64,000 nucleotides of DNA from Enterococcus mundtii (GCF_002947535.1 NZ_PUAP01000041.1:87979-151978); one strand, 5' to 3'; counted from the first letter of the stretch, positions 1 through 9,167 are shown. A program made the numbers and translations. Notes: generated by a model not told the origin, from the letters alone.

Positions 1-481
1 AGTCGCCAACGTCCATTTGTTGTTCCATGATAATAAAGAAGCCAGTGATCACATCACTCATAAAGCCTTGTGCCCCTAAACCTATGGCTACTCCGGCAAT
101 CCCTGCTCCGGCTAATAGTGAACCGATCGGCACACCGATCACGGAGAGGATGGCATAAATAAAGAAAAAACCAATCGTATAATTGAAAATGGTATTTAAA
201 AGACTTTGTAACGTTTTTAAGCGGCTGCCGTTAAGAACGGTTTTTTTTGAATATTGTTTAAAAGACTTGTCGATCAAGTATTTACCGATTCGATTGATGA
301 GCCCAAAAAGAATAATCAAAAAAACAAGGAATAATCCTTTTTGGATCATTGTAGAAAAAATCCCATCCCAATCAATATTATTCCAAAAACGTTGGAACGC
401 ATTGAGTTGACTGACCGCTTGATCTGTCAAATTTTCTCCGGTTGAGCTTGTTGTTTCTGCTGTAGCAATGAATGAAAACAT
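1..481 (-). CDS. MscS-family mechanosensitive ion channel (N-terminal part)
   Basis: Reading the minus strand from the ATG at 481 gives 160 residues of open frame that run off the left edge, so the C-terminal part is missing. After a short polar N-terminus there are hydrophobic segments around residues 44-62 and 91-130. The last contains the Gly/Ala-rich stretch (SLLAGAGIAGVAIGLGAQG) that forms the pore-lining helix of small-conductance mechanosensitive channels. Members open under membrane tension and release solutes during hypo-osmotic shock. A GGGGA ribosome binding site lies just upstream. Divergent from ilvE. The plus-strand open frame at 183-410 is only its antisense shadow. Confidence 0.88.
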   Translation of the reverse strand, partial: MFSFIATAETTSSTGENLTDQAVSQLNAFQRFWNNIDWDGIFSTMIQKGLFLVFLIILFGLINRIGKYLIDKSFKQYSKKTVLNGSRLKTLQSLLNTIFNYTIGFFFIYAILSVIGVPIGSLLAGAGIAGVAIGLGAQGFMSDVITGFFIIMEQQMDVGD

Positions 482-658
482 AAAATCCCCTTTTCTAATT
501 AGTCTCTTTTGTATTGTAACAAGAACAGCACAAAAATCAAAATAAATCATTAGATAAGTCCGCGTTGAGAGTTGCAATAACAAGTGGATAAAATAAACGA
601 TGACAAATGGGAGAGATAGTGCTAAAATATTTCAAAACTGACGATTGGTGGTATGAAC

Positions 659-1672
659 ATGCAAATAGATTGGGATAACTTAGGATTTTCTTACATCAAA
701 ACACCTTGGCGCTACGTTGCCAAATGGAAAGATGGAGAGTGGGAAAAAGGCGAATTGACCGAGGATAATTATCTGTCGCTTCATGAAGGATCGCCCGCAC
801 TTCACTATGGCCAACAGTGCTTTGAAGGATTAAAGGCTTATCGTAGAAAAGATGGAAAGATCAATTTATTCCGTCCAGAGCAAAACAGTCGTCGCTTGAA
901 CCAAAGTGCAAGACGTTTATTGATGCCTATGGTTCCAGAAAAAATGTTTGTCGATGCAGTGAAAGAAGTCGTAAAGGCAAATGAAGCCTTTGTGCCGCCT
1001 TATGGTTCAGGAGCAACTTTATATTTACGTCCTTTCCTGATCGGTGTCGGAGAAAATATTGGGGTTCATCCAGCGCCTGAGTATTTGTTTGTGGTTTTCT
1101 GTACGCCTGTAGGAGCCTATTTCAAAGGTGGGTTGAAACCAACGAACTTTATCGTTTCTGGTTATGACCGAGCTGCTCCAAATGGTACGGGAGCTGCCAA
1201 AGTAGGTGGGAACTACGCAGCAAGCTTGTTACCAGGGACTGAAGCGAAAGAATTGAATTATTCAGATTGTGTTTACCTAGATCCAGCGACCCATACAAAA
1301 ATTGAAGAAGTCGGCGCGGCGAATTTCTTTGGTATTACTAAAGACAATCAGTTCATCACACCGCAATCGCCTTCGATTTTACCAAGTATCACGAAATATT
1401 CCTTGTTGCAGATTGCGGAAGAGCGTTTAGGACTTGAAGCAGTTGAAGGGGATATCTATATCGATCAACTTGACCAATTTGCTGAAGCAGGGGCGTGTGG
1501 AACCGCAGCGGTGATTTCACCGATCGGTGGGATCTACTATAAAAATGATTTACATGTCTTTTACAGTGAGACAGAAGTAGGACCAGTAACTAAGCGCTTG
1601 TATGAGGAATTAACGGGTATCCAGTTTGGTGATATCGACGCACCAGAAGGTTGGATCGAAGTCGTCGAATAA
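659..1672 (+). CDS. ilvE: Branched-chain amino acid aminotransferase
   Basis: Class IV PLP-dependent aminotransferase of about 337 residues, full length for the family. It interconverts Leu/Ile/Val and their 2-keto acids with 2-oxoglutarate/glutamate. The [15 protein letters not shown] segment carries the PLP-binding lysine (about residue 181), and the family signatures CFEGLKAYR and EVGAANFFG are present. An in-frame ATG at 653 lies only one base after GGTGG, whereas the ATG at 659 has 7-nt spacing, so I prefer 659. It is a single-gene unit followed by a bidirectional terminator. No T-box or clear CodY box was seen upstream. Confidence 0.93.
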   Translation: MQIDWDNLGFSYIKTPWRYVAKWKDGEWEKGELTEDNYLSLHEGSPALHYGQQCFEGLKAYRRKDGKINLFRPEQNSRRLNQSARRLLMPMVPEKMFVDAVKEVVKANEAFVPPYGSGATLYLRPFLIGVGENIGVHPAPEYLFVVFCTPVGAYFKGGLKPTNFIVSGYDRAAPNGTGAAKVGGNYAASLLPGTEAKELNYSDCVYLDPATHTKIEEVGAANFFGITKDNQFITPQSPSILPSITKYSLLQIAEERLGLEAVEGDIYIDQLDQFAEAGACGTAAVISPIGGIYYKNDLHVFYSETEVGPVTKRLYEELTGIQFGDIDAPEGWIEVVE

Positions 1673-1694
1673 TGACTTGCTGTAAAAATAACTA

Positions 1695-1735
1695 CAAAAA
1701 AAATCAGCTCTCACATAGGAGGGCTGATTTTTTTT
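1695..1735. terminator. Bidirectional terminator between ilvE and fabI
   Basis: A-run, then AATCAGCTCTC, a short loop, GGAGGGCTGATT and a T-run. It can end the convergent ilvE (+) and fabI (-) transcripts. Confidence 0.85.
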
Positions 1736-1741
1736 AGTGGA

Positions 1742-2497
1742 TCAAGATAAATGAACACCTTTATCTACGTAAATGATATCACCGATGATCCCGCTAGATA
1801 AGGGACTGATCAAGAAGGCACAAGTATTTCCGACTTCTTCGATCGTCACACCTTGTTGATCAGGTGTGCGTGATTCGGATAACTCGATCAATTTTTGATA
1901 ATCCTTCACACCAGTCACTGCTAATGTTTTGATTGCACCAGCTGAGATCCCATTGACACGGATTCCTTTAGGTGAAAATTCAGCAGCTAAGTAGCGAATG
2001 GCAGCTTCTAGTGATGCTTTTGCAATCCCCATCATATTATAGTTAGGGATAGCACGTTGTGAACCAAGGTAAGACATACTTACGATCCCGCTGTTAGGAG
2101 CTAAGTATTTTTGGGCATACTTCGATACAGCAATCAATGAATAGCTACTGATATCTTGTGCTAATTGGTAACCATCTCTTGAAATATCAGAAACGTTACC
2201 TGAAAGCTCTTCTTTGTTGGCATAAGCAACAGCGTGGACCAAACCATGGATCTCGCCAGCATATTCACCAATCGTAGCCATCGCTTTTTCGATGCTCTCA
2301 TCGCTAGCAACATCGCATTCCACTGTGAATGCATCTTCACCGACTAATTTGACTAACGATTTCTTCATACGTTCATTTTGGTACGTATAGATGATCTCAG
2401 CGCCTTGTTGCATCATTGCTTCCGCACAACCCCAAGCAATACTACGTTTATTCGCAACACCCATGATCACGATTTTTTTTCCTTCTAAAAAAGACAT
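1742..2497 (-). CDS. fabI: Enoyl-[acyl-carrier-protein] reductase (NADH), FabI
   Basis: Short-chain dehydrogenase fold, 251 residues, reducing trans-2-enoyl-ACP in the last step of each fatty acid elongation cycle. It has the FabI-type nucleotide site (GVANKRSIAWG, residues 13-23) and the catalytic Tyr-x6-Lys pair at Y153/K160 in NYNMMGIAKAS. The open frame extends 18 codons further upstream, but the ATG at 2497 has AAAGGAGTG at ideal spacing and matches the family N-terminus. It is divergent from fabZ, and the space between them carries two FabT-like boxes. In E. faecalis fabI neighbours fabO-fabN; no fabO is present here. Confidence 0.95.
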   Translation of the reverse strand: MSFLEGKKIVIMGVANKRSIAWGCAEAMMQQGAEIIYTYQNERMKKSLVKLVGEDAFTVECDVASDESIEKAMATIGEYAGEIHGLVHAVAYANKEELSGNVSDISRDGYQLAQDISSYSLIAVSKYAQKYLAPNSGIVSMSYLGSQRAIPNYNMMGIAKASLEAAIRYLAAEFSPKGIRVNGISAGAIKTLAVTGVKDYQKLIELSESRTPDQQGVTIEEVGNTCAFLISPLSSGIIGDIIYVDKGVHLS

Positions 2498-2590
2498 ATA
2501 GACACTCCTTTGATTCAATAAAAGTTTTGTTTGACGATAATATAAGTGCAAAAAAATAACTTCTTGATTTCTTATTATTCAGTAAAATGC

Positions 2591-2603
2591 TTTGATTGTC
2601 AAA
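2591..2603. promoter_or_regulatory. FabT-like operator (fabI side)
   Basis: TTTGATTGTCAAA is a near-perfect palindrome matching the core of the known streptococcal/enterococcal FabT box (TTTGAT-T-ATCAAA). It sits about 94 nt upstream of the fabI start, so repression of fabI by the MarR-family regulator FabT is the natural inference. Confidence 0.65.
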
Positions 2604-2651
2604 CTATTTTTTTGATGAATAAAAAATGATTGCCAAATAATCAAGAATATG

Positions 2652-2672
2652 ATACTTTGATAATCAAAGTAT
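2652..2672. promoter_or_regulatory. FabT-like operator (fabZ side)
   Basis: A perfect 10-bp inverted repeat around one base (ATACTTTGAT-A-ATCAAAGTAT), ending 35 nt before the fabZ ATG. It matches the FabT consensus and probably overlaps the fabZ promoter. Confidence 0.78.
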
Positions 2673-2707
2673 TGATTACGGCAATTGCCCGAAAGAAGGA
2701 GTAAACT

Positions 2708-3148
2708 ATGTCATACGCATTATCAGCAACGGAAGTAATGGATCTTATTCCAAACCGATACCCAATTTGTTACATCGATTACGTGGATTCGATCGATTCA
2801 GGAAAGAAGATCATTGCAACAAAAAATGTAACGATCAATGAAGATTTTTTCCAAGGTCATTTCCCTGACAATCCTGTCATGCCAGGAGCGTTGATCCTAG
2901 AAACCCTTGCACAAGCAGGTTCGATCTTGATTTTAAAATCAGAAGAGTTCCTAGGCAAACGTGCGTATATCGGCGGGATCAACAAAGCAAAATTCCGCCA
3001 AAAAGTCGTTCCTGGAGATGTGATGAAATGTCATTTTGAGATCATCAAAATGAAAGGTCCTGTAGGGACTGCGATTTCTGAAGCTTTTGTTGACGATAAA
3101 AAAGTGTGTGAATGTGAATTTACATTTATCGTTAATGAGCAAGCATAA
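2708..3148 (+). CDS. fabZ: 3-hydroxyacyl-ACP dehydratase FabZ (FabN-type candidate)
   Basis: Hot-dog-fold dehydratase of 146 residues, the normal FabZ length. It has the helix motif HFPDNPVMPG with catalytic His51 and the partner Glu65 in LILETLAQAG. It removes water from 3-hydroxyacyl-ACP. RBS AAGAAGGAG precedes ATG 2708. In E. faecalis the FabZ paralogue beside fabI is FabN, which also isomerises the C10 double bond for unsaturated fatty acid synthesis. The position next to fabI suggests that role here, but sequence alone does not separate FabN from FabZ. Expression is probably set by FabT through the box at 2652-2672. Confidence 0.92.
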   Translation: MSYALSATEVMDLIPNRYPICYIDYVDSIDSGKKIIATKNVTINEDFFQGHFPDNPVMPGALILETLAQAGSILILKSEEFLGKRAYIGGINKAKFRQKVVPGDVMKCHFEIIKMKGPVGTAISEAFVDDKKVCECEFTFIVNEQA

Positions 3149-3235
3149 AGATGATCTTACAGTTTAAGAACACATCGAGAAGTTCTTAAAGAGTAAAAAT
3201 AGATGGAATAGGGGAGTTGAAAGTAGCTCTTCGCA

Positions 3236-3287
3236 AAATGAATCATCTCTAGGATAGTTTTTTCTATCCATGGATGGTTCTTTTTTG
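3236..3287 (+). terminator. fabZ terminator
   Basis: GAATCATC, then CTAGGATAG-T6-CTATCCATG and GATGGTTC followed by a T-run: a two-tier stem with G-U pairs. Confidence 0.75.
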
Positions 3288-3401
3288 TTTTAATTAAGGC
3301 CGCTATTGAAAAGATTAAGTTTTTATAAATTTAAAAATGAAACTAACTCTTTTTTATAGAAAATAAAAAAATAGTTCTAATACCATAGGGAAAAAAGGTG
3401 A

Positions 3402-3448
3402 AGCAAAAAACTCCTTAAAAGCGATGTACTTTTAAGGAGTTTTTTGCT
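3402..3448. terminator. Strong hairpin terminator at the end of the cyclophilin gene
   Basis: A perfect 20-bp inverted repeat (AGCAAAAAACTCCTTAAAAG and its complement) around a 7-nt loop. Both flanks provide a T-run, so it works in either direction. Confidence 0.9.
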
Positions 3449-3477
3449 GTTTCAGCAGTAAGTTCTCAATCGTCTGC

Positions 3478-4230
3478 TTATTTTGCTTCCTGTAAGATGT
3501 TGATTTTTTCGATCTTCACATCTTCTGTTGGTTTATCTGAGCTATCTGTTTCAACAGCAGCGATCGCATCAACAACGTCCATACCTTCAACGACTTGACC
3601 AAAGACAGTGTATTCACCATCTAAGCTAGGGTAGCCGCCATTTTTATAAGCGTCAATGATGGCTTGTGGGTAATCATCTTTCAATAAACCATCATGCATG
3701 TCATCAGAGTTTTGTACGATGAAGAATTGGCTGCCATTACTATTCGGGTCTTGTGTACGAGCCATTGAAAGGGCGCCGCGGATGTTATACAGTTGGTTTG
3801 AGATCTCCGTTTCGAAACCTTCTCCCCAAATACTTTCTCCGCCAGTTCCGTTCCCTTCAGGATCGCCACCTTGGATCATAAAGTCTTGGATGACACGATG
3901 GAAAGTGACGCCATCGTAATAGCCATCTTTGGCATGAGTCATAAAGTTCTCCACAGCTTTTGGTGCAAGCTCTGGGAATAGTTTGATCTTGATCGTTCCT
4001 TTAGTTGTGACCATTTCAACTAGATCTTCGTTATCAGCGACTTCTGTATTCAATTGAGGTAACTCTAAAGAATTTAAATCAATGCTTTCTACAGTGCTAG
4101 TCTCTGTTGTTTTTTCTGTTGATTCTTTCGTACTTGAAGATGCGGTATCTGAACCGTTCGACGTACAACCAGCTGCAAATAATAGCGTTGCAGCCATACT
4201 CATAGTTAAAAATAATTTTTTGTGTTTCAT
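3478..4230 (-). CDS. Cyclophilin-type peptidyl-prolyl isomerase lipoprotein
   Basis: A 250-residue secreted cyclophilin. The N-terminus is a lipoprotein signal peptide with lipobox FAAGC, so the mature protein should be tethered to the outer face of the membrane. A Ser/Thr/Glu-rich linker follows, then a cyclophilin domain with FHRVIQDFMIQGGDPEGNG, SQFFIVQ and YTVFGQVVEGMDVVD, including the catalytic Arg in FHRV. It probably assists folding of exported proteins by proline isomerisation. The frame opens 16 codons earlier, but only ATG 4230 has a good RBS (AAAGGAAT) and starts at the basic signal-peptide end (MKHKK). Confidence 0.93.
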   Translation of the reverse strand: MKHKKLFLTMSMAATLLFAAGCTSNGSDTASSSTKESTEKTTETSTVESIDLNSLELPQLNTEVADNEDLVEMVTTKGTIKIKLFPELAPKAVENFMTHAKDGYYDGVTFHRVIQDFMIQGGDPEGNGTGGESIWGEGFETEISNQLYNIRGALSMARTQDPNSNGSQFFIVQNSDDMHDGLLKDDYPQAIIDAYKNGGYPSLDGEYTVFGQVVEGMDVVDAIAAVETDSSDKPTEDVKIEKINILQEAK

Positions 4231-4344
4231 AAGTAATTCCTTTCTTTTTTTGTTCGTTGTTATCTTTAATGATAGCAAATTATCAGATAAATACCTACTC
4301 TTTTTCGAACAATAAACGAAATTATTTAATAAATACTAAAAGGT

Positions 4345-4376
4345 GTAGACCATTTGAAAGCGGTTTGTTATAATGT
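4345..4376 (+). promoter_or_regulatory. mupG promoter with cre-like box in the spacer
   Basis: Candidate -35 TAGACC (4346-4351), 17-nt spacer and -10 TATAAT (4369-4374). The spacer contains TTGAAAGCGGTTTGT (4354-4368), one mismatch from the CcpA cre consensus WTGNAANCGNWNNCW. Its position between -35 and -10 would give catabolite repression of the downstream gene. Confidence 0.55.
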
Positions 4377-4416
4377 AAGTGGATACAAAAACGCACATCC
4401 AGGAGGGTATCAACAC

Positions 4417-5508
4417 ATGGGAAAATTAGGAATTTCAATTTATCCAGAACGTTCAACGTTTGAAAAGGACAAAGAATATTTAGATTTAGCACATAAATAC
4501 GGATTTAAACGTGTATTTACAAGTTTATTACAAATTGCGGATGATAAAGAAAAAGTCTTAGCAGACTTTAAAAAAGTAGTCGATTATGCCAATCAATTAG
4601 AGATGGAAGTCATGGTCGATATCAATCCAGCGTTATTTGAACAGTTAGAGATCTCATATGATGATCTATCGTTCTTCGATGAGATGGGCGCCGACGGCAT
4701 TCGTTTGGACATTGGATTTACTGGAGCAGAAGAAGCAAAAATGACTCGTAATCCATACAATATCAAAATCGAGATCAATATGAGTTCAGGTACGAATTAT
4801 GTTGACAATATCATGAGCTATTCACCGAACACAAATAACTTATTAGGTTCACATAACTTCTACCCTCATCGTTATTCCGGGTTAGGCTATGATCATTTTG
4901 TTGCTTGTTCGGAGAAATTCCGTAAATATAATTTGAATACGATGGCTTTCGTAAATTCACAAACAGCTGACTTTGGCCCATGGCCAACTCAAGACGGACT
5001 TTGCTCATTAGAAGACCATCGTGATCTTGAGATCGCAACACAAGTCAAACACTTGATGTTGACAGATTTGATCGATGATATCTCTGTAGGGAATGCTTAT
5101 GCGAGTGAAGAGGAATTACGCGCAATGTCCGAGGCTTTCTTTGCAAGCTATCCTACATTAAAAGTTGATGTAGCAGAAGATATCACAGAAGACGAACGTA
5201 TTTGTTTATTCGATAACCTTCATAGTTATCGTGGGGATCGCTCAGAGTATATCTTGCGTTCAACGATGACACGTATCTATTACAAAGACAAACCATTCCC
5301 AGCACATAACACAAAAGATATGACGCGTGGGGATGTATTGATCGATAACGTTGGTTACGGTCAATATAAAGGCGAAACACAAATTGCCTTAAAAGAAATG
5401 AAGAATGATGGACGTGTGAACGTAGTCGGACGAATCTCAGACGATGAGTTATTCTTACTTGATTTCTTAAAACCATGGTCAAACTTCAAGTTGATCGAAA
5501 GCAAATAA
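4417..5508 (+). CDS. mupG: MupG-family TIM-barrel protein (DUF871), probable 6-phospho-N-acetylmuramidase
   Basis: A 363-residue TIM-barrel protein of the DUF871 family. The start MGKLGISIYPERS, the strand MVDINP, the GADGIRLDIG segment and LLGSHNFYPHRYSGL are typical. The characterised staphylococcal member MupG cleaves MurNAc-6P-GlcNAc during peptidoglycan recycling. Here the same cytoplasmic role is inferred from family membership, since no murQ or PTS gene adjoins it. The frame is open from 4354, but ATG 4417 has AGGAGG at 4401-4406 and the family N-terminus. The cre-like promoter fits a sugar-salvage role. Confidence 0.82.
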   Translation: MGKLGISIYPERSTFEKDKEYLDLAHKYGFKRVFTSLLQIADDKEKVLADFKKVVDYANQLEMEVMVDINPALFEQLEISYDDLSFFDEMGADGIRLDIGFTGAEEAKMTRNPYNIKIEINMSSGTNYVDNIMSYSPNTNNLLGSHNFYPHRYSGLGYDHFVACSEKFRKYNLNTMAFVNSQTADFGPWPTQDGLCSLEDHRDLEIATQVKHLMLTDLIDDISVGNAYASEEELRAMSEAFFASYPTLKVDVAEDITEDERICLFDNLHSYRGDRSEYILRSTMTRIYYKDKPFPAHNTKDMTRGDVLIDNVGYGQYKGETQIALKEMKNDGRVNVVGRISDDELFLLDFLKPWSNFKLIESK

Positions 5509-5527
5509 TTGTGTAATGATAAATATT

Positions 5528-5567
5528 GAAAAGACCTGTAAAGCTCTGATCGCTTTATGGGTCTTTT
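5528..5567 (+). terminator. mupG terminator
   Basis: AAAAGACCTGTAAAG, a short loop, then CTTTATGGGTCTTTT. Confidence 0.75.
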
Positions 5568-5665
5568 CAATGACGATTATTATTTATTCTAGATTGCATC
5601 ACACGTCCTCTTTGTTTATACTAATTTTAGATAGTACATCAATGTAAAAGCAAGGAAGGTATAAG

Positions 5666-6598
5666 ATGAAACTTTGGATCAAAATTTTAATCGGCGTGAC
5701 ATTACTCGTGACAGTCGTATTAGTCTTTGCGGGTAATTATTTTTATAACTATGCCGTTGTTCCTTCAGAAAAAGACTTTTTAGAAGGCGATACTCCTGGC
5801 ACAACAAAAACAAATGAAGAGTCGAGTGCACAATCTTGGTTTGCGAACCCTGACAATCGTAAAGAGTGGCAACAAACATCTGCGGATGGGTTGAAGCTAT
5901 CAGCCATCTATCTACCAGCAACAGACAGTCATAAGACAGCAATTGTTGCTCATGGATATATGGGGGATGCGGAAACGATGGCAAATTACGCAAAGATGTT
6001 CCATGATCTTGGCTATAACGTATTAGTACCTGATGCCCGTGGACACGGAAAAAGCGAAGGAGATTATATCGGTTTTGGCTGGCACGAACGGAAAGATTAT
6101 GTGAAATGGATCGATCAAGTGCTTGAAACAAACGGCCAATCCGAAGAAATCGTTTTATATGGTATCAGTATGGGGGCAGCTACTGTGATGATGACTAGCG
6201 GAGAATCACTGCCTACAAATGTCAAAGCGATCATCGAAGATTGTGGCTATTCCTCTGTTAACGAAGAATTGGCTTATCAGCTCAATGAATTATTTGGCTT
6301 ACCACCGTTCCCACTGATCCAAGTAACTAGCTTGATGACGAAAATCAGAGCCGGTTATTTCTTCGGTGAAGCTGATGCAATCAAACAATTAGAAAAGAAC
6401 AAATTACCTATGCTATTTATCCATGGAGATGCGGATACATTTGTTCCTTACGAAATGTTGGACAAAGTGTATCAAGCGACGAATGGACCAAAAGAAAAAT
6501 ATGTCGTCCCAGGAGCAGAACACGCCAAAGCCTACTCAGTTGATCCTGAGAAATATCAAAAGACTGTAAGTAATTTTTTAGAAAAATATGTAAACTAG
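5666..6598 (+). CDS. Membrane-anchored alpha/beta hydrolase
   Basis: A 310-residue alpha/beta-hydrolase with an N-terminal membrane anchor (about residues 5-23), so the catalytic domain probably faces outward. The catalytic triad is visible: nucleophile Ser168 in YGISMG, Asp257 in HGDADTFVP and His286 in GAEHAKAY, with an HGYMGD oxyanion motif at 96-101. It resembles the YqkD/BAAT-type hydrolases of Firmicutes, whose substrates are mostly unknown. Expressed alone, with RBS AAGGAAGG and its own terminator. No substrate can be proposed from context. Confidence 0.85.
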   Translation: MKLWIKILIGVTLLVTVVLVFAGNYFYNYAVVPSEKDFLEGDTPGTTKTNEESSAQSWFANPDNRKEWQQTSADGLKLSAIYLPATDSHKTAIVAHGYMGDAETMANYAKMFHDLGYNVLVPDARGHGKSEGDYIGFGWHERKDYVKWIDQVLETNGQSEEIVLYGISMGAATVMMTSGESLPTNVKAIIEDCGYSSVNEELAYQLNELFGLPPFPLIQVTSLMTKIRAGYFFGEADAIKQLEKNKLPMLFIHGDADTFVPYEMLDKVYQATNGPKEKYVVPGAEHAKAYSVDPEKYQKTVSNFLEKYVN

Positions 6599-6599
6599 C

Positions 6600-6667
6600 G
6601 GTTGTGACCGAAGTGTTTCTTAAAGAACTTTAAGTACTTTCTAGAAACTTTTGGTCACAACGTTTTA
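6600..6667 (+). terminator. Terminator after the alpha/beta hydrolase
   Basis: GTTGTGACC...AGAAACTTTTGGTCACAAC followed by GTTTTATTTT: a long imperfect stem with an internal GTTTCT/AGAAAC arm. Confidence 0.7.
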
Positions 6668-6787
6668 TTTTGTCTCCATTCGTTCTTGCAGTAAAATAAA
6701 GAAAGAGTCAGGAATTTCCGTGAAACTTTCAGTTTAATGATGGACAAACGGGCCATTCACCGATAAAATAGACAGGACTTGTGTTTA

Positions 6788-6815
6788 TTGTGGAAATTCA
6801 GGTAGTCAGTATAGT
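6788..6815 (+). promoter_or_regulatory. Candidate obg promoter
   Basis: TTGTGG (6788-6793), a 16-nt spacer and TATAGT (6810-6815), 34 nt upstream of the obg start. Pattern match only. Confidence 0.4.
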
Positions 6816-6849
6816 TAGAATAGATAAAAGGAAATAGGAGGACGATAAT

Positions 6850-8163
6850 ATGTCCATGTTTTTAGATCAAGTAACGATCGACGTGAAAGCTGGCAAAGGC
6901 GGCGACGGGATGGTTGCATTTCGTAGAGAAAAATATGTACCTGATGGAGGACCGGCTGGTGGCGATGGTGGTCAAGGCGGCGATGTGATCTTAGTTGTTG
7001 ATGAAGGGTTACGTACGTTGATGGACTTCCGTTTCAACCGTCACTTTAAAGCTCAGCCTGGTGAAAATGGTATGAGTAAAGGGATGCACGGACGTGGTTC
7101 AGATGATACGTATGTCAAAGTCCCTCAAGGAACAACAGTACGTGATGCAGAAACAGGAGCACTTTTAGGTGATTTGATCGAAGATGGTCAGACCTTAGTA
7201 GTGGCAAAAGGTGGTCGCGGCGGTCGCGGAAATATCCGATTTGCTTCTCCAAGAAACCCTGCACCGGAAATTGCTGAAAATGGCGAACCCGGTCAAGAAC
7301 GTAAAATTGAATTAGAATTAAAAGTACTAGCAGACGTGGGTCTCGTTGGCTTTCCTTCAGTTGGAAAATCGACCTTGCTTTCTGTGATCTCTTCGGCAAG
7401 ACCAAAAATCGGTGCGTATCATTTTACTACCCTTGTGCCAAATCTAGGAATGGTCACTACAAGTGACGGACGTAGTTTTGCAGCGGCGGATCTACCAGGT
7501 TTGATCGAAGGAGCTTCACAAGGCGTCGGCTTAGGCACACAGTTTTTGCGTCATATCGAGCGTACTCGTGTCATTTTGCATGTCATTGATATGAGTGGAA
7601 TGGAAGGGCGCGATCCTTATGAAGATTACTTGGCGATCAACCATGAGTTGTCTTCTCATAACCTGCGCTTGTTAGAGCGTCCACAGATCATTGTGGCAAA
7701 TAAAATGGATATGCCAGATGCAGAAGAAAATCTAGTGAAATTCAAAGAACAATTGAATAAAAACAAAGAAGATGAATTTGCCGATGACCTGCCGGTATTT
7801 CCAATCTCCGGTGTGACTCGTAAAGGACTGGATGCGTTACTGAATGCGACAGCTGATCTATTAGAAGTAACACCAGAATTCCCATTATACGAGGAAGAGA
7901 TCGAAGAAGAAACTGTGCACTATGGTTTCAATCCAGAAGGTCCTGAATTTACGATCGATCGTGAACCAGATGCGACATGGGTATTGTCAGGTGAGAAGAT
8001 CGAGAAGTTATTCCAAATGACTAACTTTGACCACGATGAAACGGTTATGCGTTTTGCTCGTCAATTACGTGGGATGGGTGTCGATGAAGCGCTGCGTGCC
8101 AGAGGTGCAAAAGATGGTGACTTGGTCCGCATAGGTGAGTTTGAGTTTGAATTTGTCGAATAA
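6850..8163 (+). CDS. obg: Ribosome-assembly GTPase Obg (CgtA)
   Basis: A 437-residue Obg GTPase with all three domains. The Gly-rich Obg fold is at 1-158 ([29 protein letters not shown]). The G domain has P-loop GFPSVGKS at 167-174, DLPGLIEGA and NKMD, and a C-terminal OCT domain runs from about residue 355. Obg binds the 50S subunit and couples late ribosome assembly to GTP and (p)ppGpp levels; it is essential in Firmicutes. RBS AGGAGG is 8 nt before ATG 6850. The second Met (codon 3) is a possible alternative start. Confidence 0.97.
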   Translation: MSMFLDQVTIDVKAGKGGDGMVAFRREKYVPDGGPAGGDGGQGGDVILVVDEGLRTLMDFRFNRHFKAQPGENGMSKGMHGRGSDDTYVKVPQGTTVRDAETGALLGDLIEDGQTLVVAKGGRGGRGNIRFASPRNPAPEIAENGEPGQERKIELELKVLADVGLVGFPSVGKSTLLSVISSARPKIGAYHFTTLVPNLGMVTTSDGRSFAAADLPGLIEGASQGVGLGTQFLRHIERTRVILHVIDMSGMEGRDPYEDYLAINHELSSHNLRLLERPQIIVANKMDMPDAEENLVKFKEQLNKNKEDEFADDLPVFPISGVTRKGLDALLNATADLLEVTPEFPLYEEEIEEETVHYGFNPEGPEFTIDREPDATWVLSGEKIEKLFQMTNFDHDETVMRFARQLRGMGVDEALRARGAKDGDLVRIGEFEFEFVE

Positions 8164-8203
8164 TTTTTTGGTACACCACATATCTAGGTGACTAGGTAGT
8201 CGT

Positions 8204-8290
8204 TCAGCTCCAAGCAGTAAGGCGAAATTTGAGAAAATAATCGTTCATTTTTTCAAGTTTTGGCTTACTCTCTTAGGAGTAGTTTTTTTA
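8204..8290 (+). terminator. Composite hairpin after obg
   Basis: CAGCTCCAAG is followed by AGTAAGGCGAAATTTGA, which pairs imperfectly with TCAAGTTTTGGCTTACT, then CTCTTAGGAG and a T7 run. It probably terminates obg. The CAGCTCCAAG start is shared with the larger hairpin at 59702-59811, which suggests a dispersed intergenic repeat. Confidence 0.5.
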
Positions 8291-8427
8291 AAACGTTTAT
8301 CAGATTTTAGGAGTTGACGAATGTCATACTCCTTTTTTTGTATGCTGCGTTATTTTTTAAAGGTTTTCCCTTTTATTTTTGTTTATTCCAAGGTACACTA
8401 AAAGAAAATGAGAAAGAGGCGATCTCC

Positions 8428-9015
8428 ATGAGCAAACGAGTGATCATATTGAATTTTGAGTTAGAAAGTCAAGCCTACCAAGCATTTTCTGAAATCAAGA
8501 AGCTTCACATGACGAGAGCGATCAAAGGCGAACAAATGGCGGTCATCAGCCATCAGTCTAATGGTGCTCATCAATTCAAAATCGAAGACTTTTTAGATTT
8601 TACTGGCAATAATAAATCCTCTAAAGGTGGTCTGATCGGGATGCTAGTTGGCGTTTTAGGCGGCCCATTAGGGATCTTACTAGGATGGTTTGCGGGCGGA
8701 ATGATCGGTGCCAGCCAAGATGCGAAGGAAATCAAAGATGCACAAACGGTGTTTGATTTTGTCGGTAATAAGATCGGTGAAGGATCAACCGGTCTGATCT
8801 TGATCGCAGAAGAAGAGGACAACCGACCATTGAACCAACTGGTGATGATGGAATTAGGTGGAGAAATCACTCGATTGGATTATGAAGAAGTAGAACAAGA
8901 CGTTCATGATGCAACAGAGGTAGAAAAACATGCAAAAGAAACAGCGCAGAAAAATTGGGATGAAAAGCACAAAAAGCCAACTGATGGATCAGAGGATGTT
9001 ACACCTTCTGAATAA
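8428..9015 (+). CDS. DUF1269-type glycine-zipper membrane protein
   Basis: A 195-residue protein with a mixed alpha/beta N-terminal domain (MSKRVIILNFELESQAYQA), a Gly-rich hydrophobic hairpin at about 71-96 (GGLIGMLVGVLGG..GMIGA) and a charged C-terminal helix rich in Glu and Lys. This is the layout of DUF1269 proteins, often annotated as stress-related membrane proteins, whose function is not established. The frame is open from 8314, but the upstream residues look like translated intergenic DNA. ATG 8428 has AGAGG 9 nt ahead. Expressed alone between obg and rnz. Confidence 0.72.
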   Translation: MSKRVIILNFELESQAYQAFSEIKKLHMTRAIKGEQMAVISHQSNGAHQFKIEDFLDFTGNNKSSKGGLIGMLVGVLGGPLGILLGWFAGGMIGASQDAKEIKDAQTVFDFVGNKIGEGSTGLILIAEEEDNRPLNQLVMMELGGEITRLDYEEVEQDVHDATEVEKHAKETAQKNWDEKHKKPTDGSEDVTPSE

Positions 9016-9167
9016 TAAATAATAACGTATGAACTATAGATAGTAGCATAGATACAATCTTTTCATTCTAAAGAGAACTTTTCTAACAAATATCCTGCGA
9101 ATTTCAGTTGATTGTCGGCTGATTTTACCCTAGAATTAATAAGAATGAATAGAAAGTCAGGTAAATT

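Larger units (their letters stand above)
3149..3477. other. Intergenic region with two terminators
   Basis: 329 nt without a credible gene. It holds the fabZ terminator (3236-3287) and a strong bidirectional hairpin (3402-3448) ahead of the minus-strand cyclophilin gene. The rest is AT-rich and featureless. Confidence 0.7.

Noticed and set aside
183..410. Plus-strand 75-residue open frame
   Set aside because: Antisense of the MscS-family gene; no RBS, and basic low-quality composition.
620..645. CodY-like box before ilvE
   Set aside because: Too many mismatches to AATTTTCWGAAAATT.
8314..8427. N-terminal extension of the DUF1269 protein as a transmembrane helix
   Set aside because: It has no RBS and covers the AT-rich promoter region; the internal ATG at 8428 has a good RBS.
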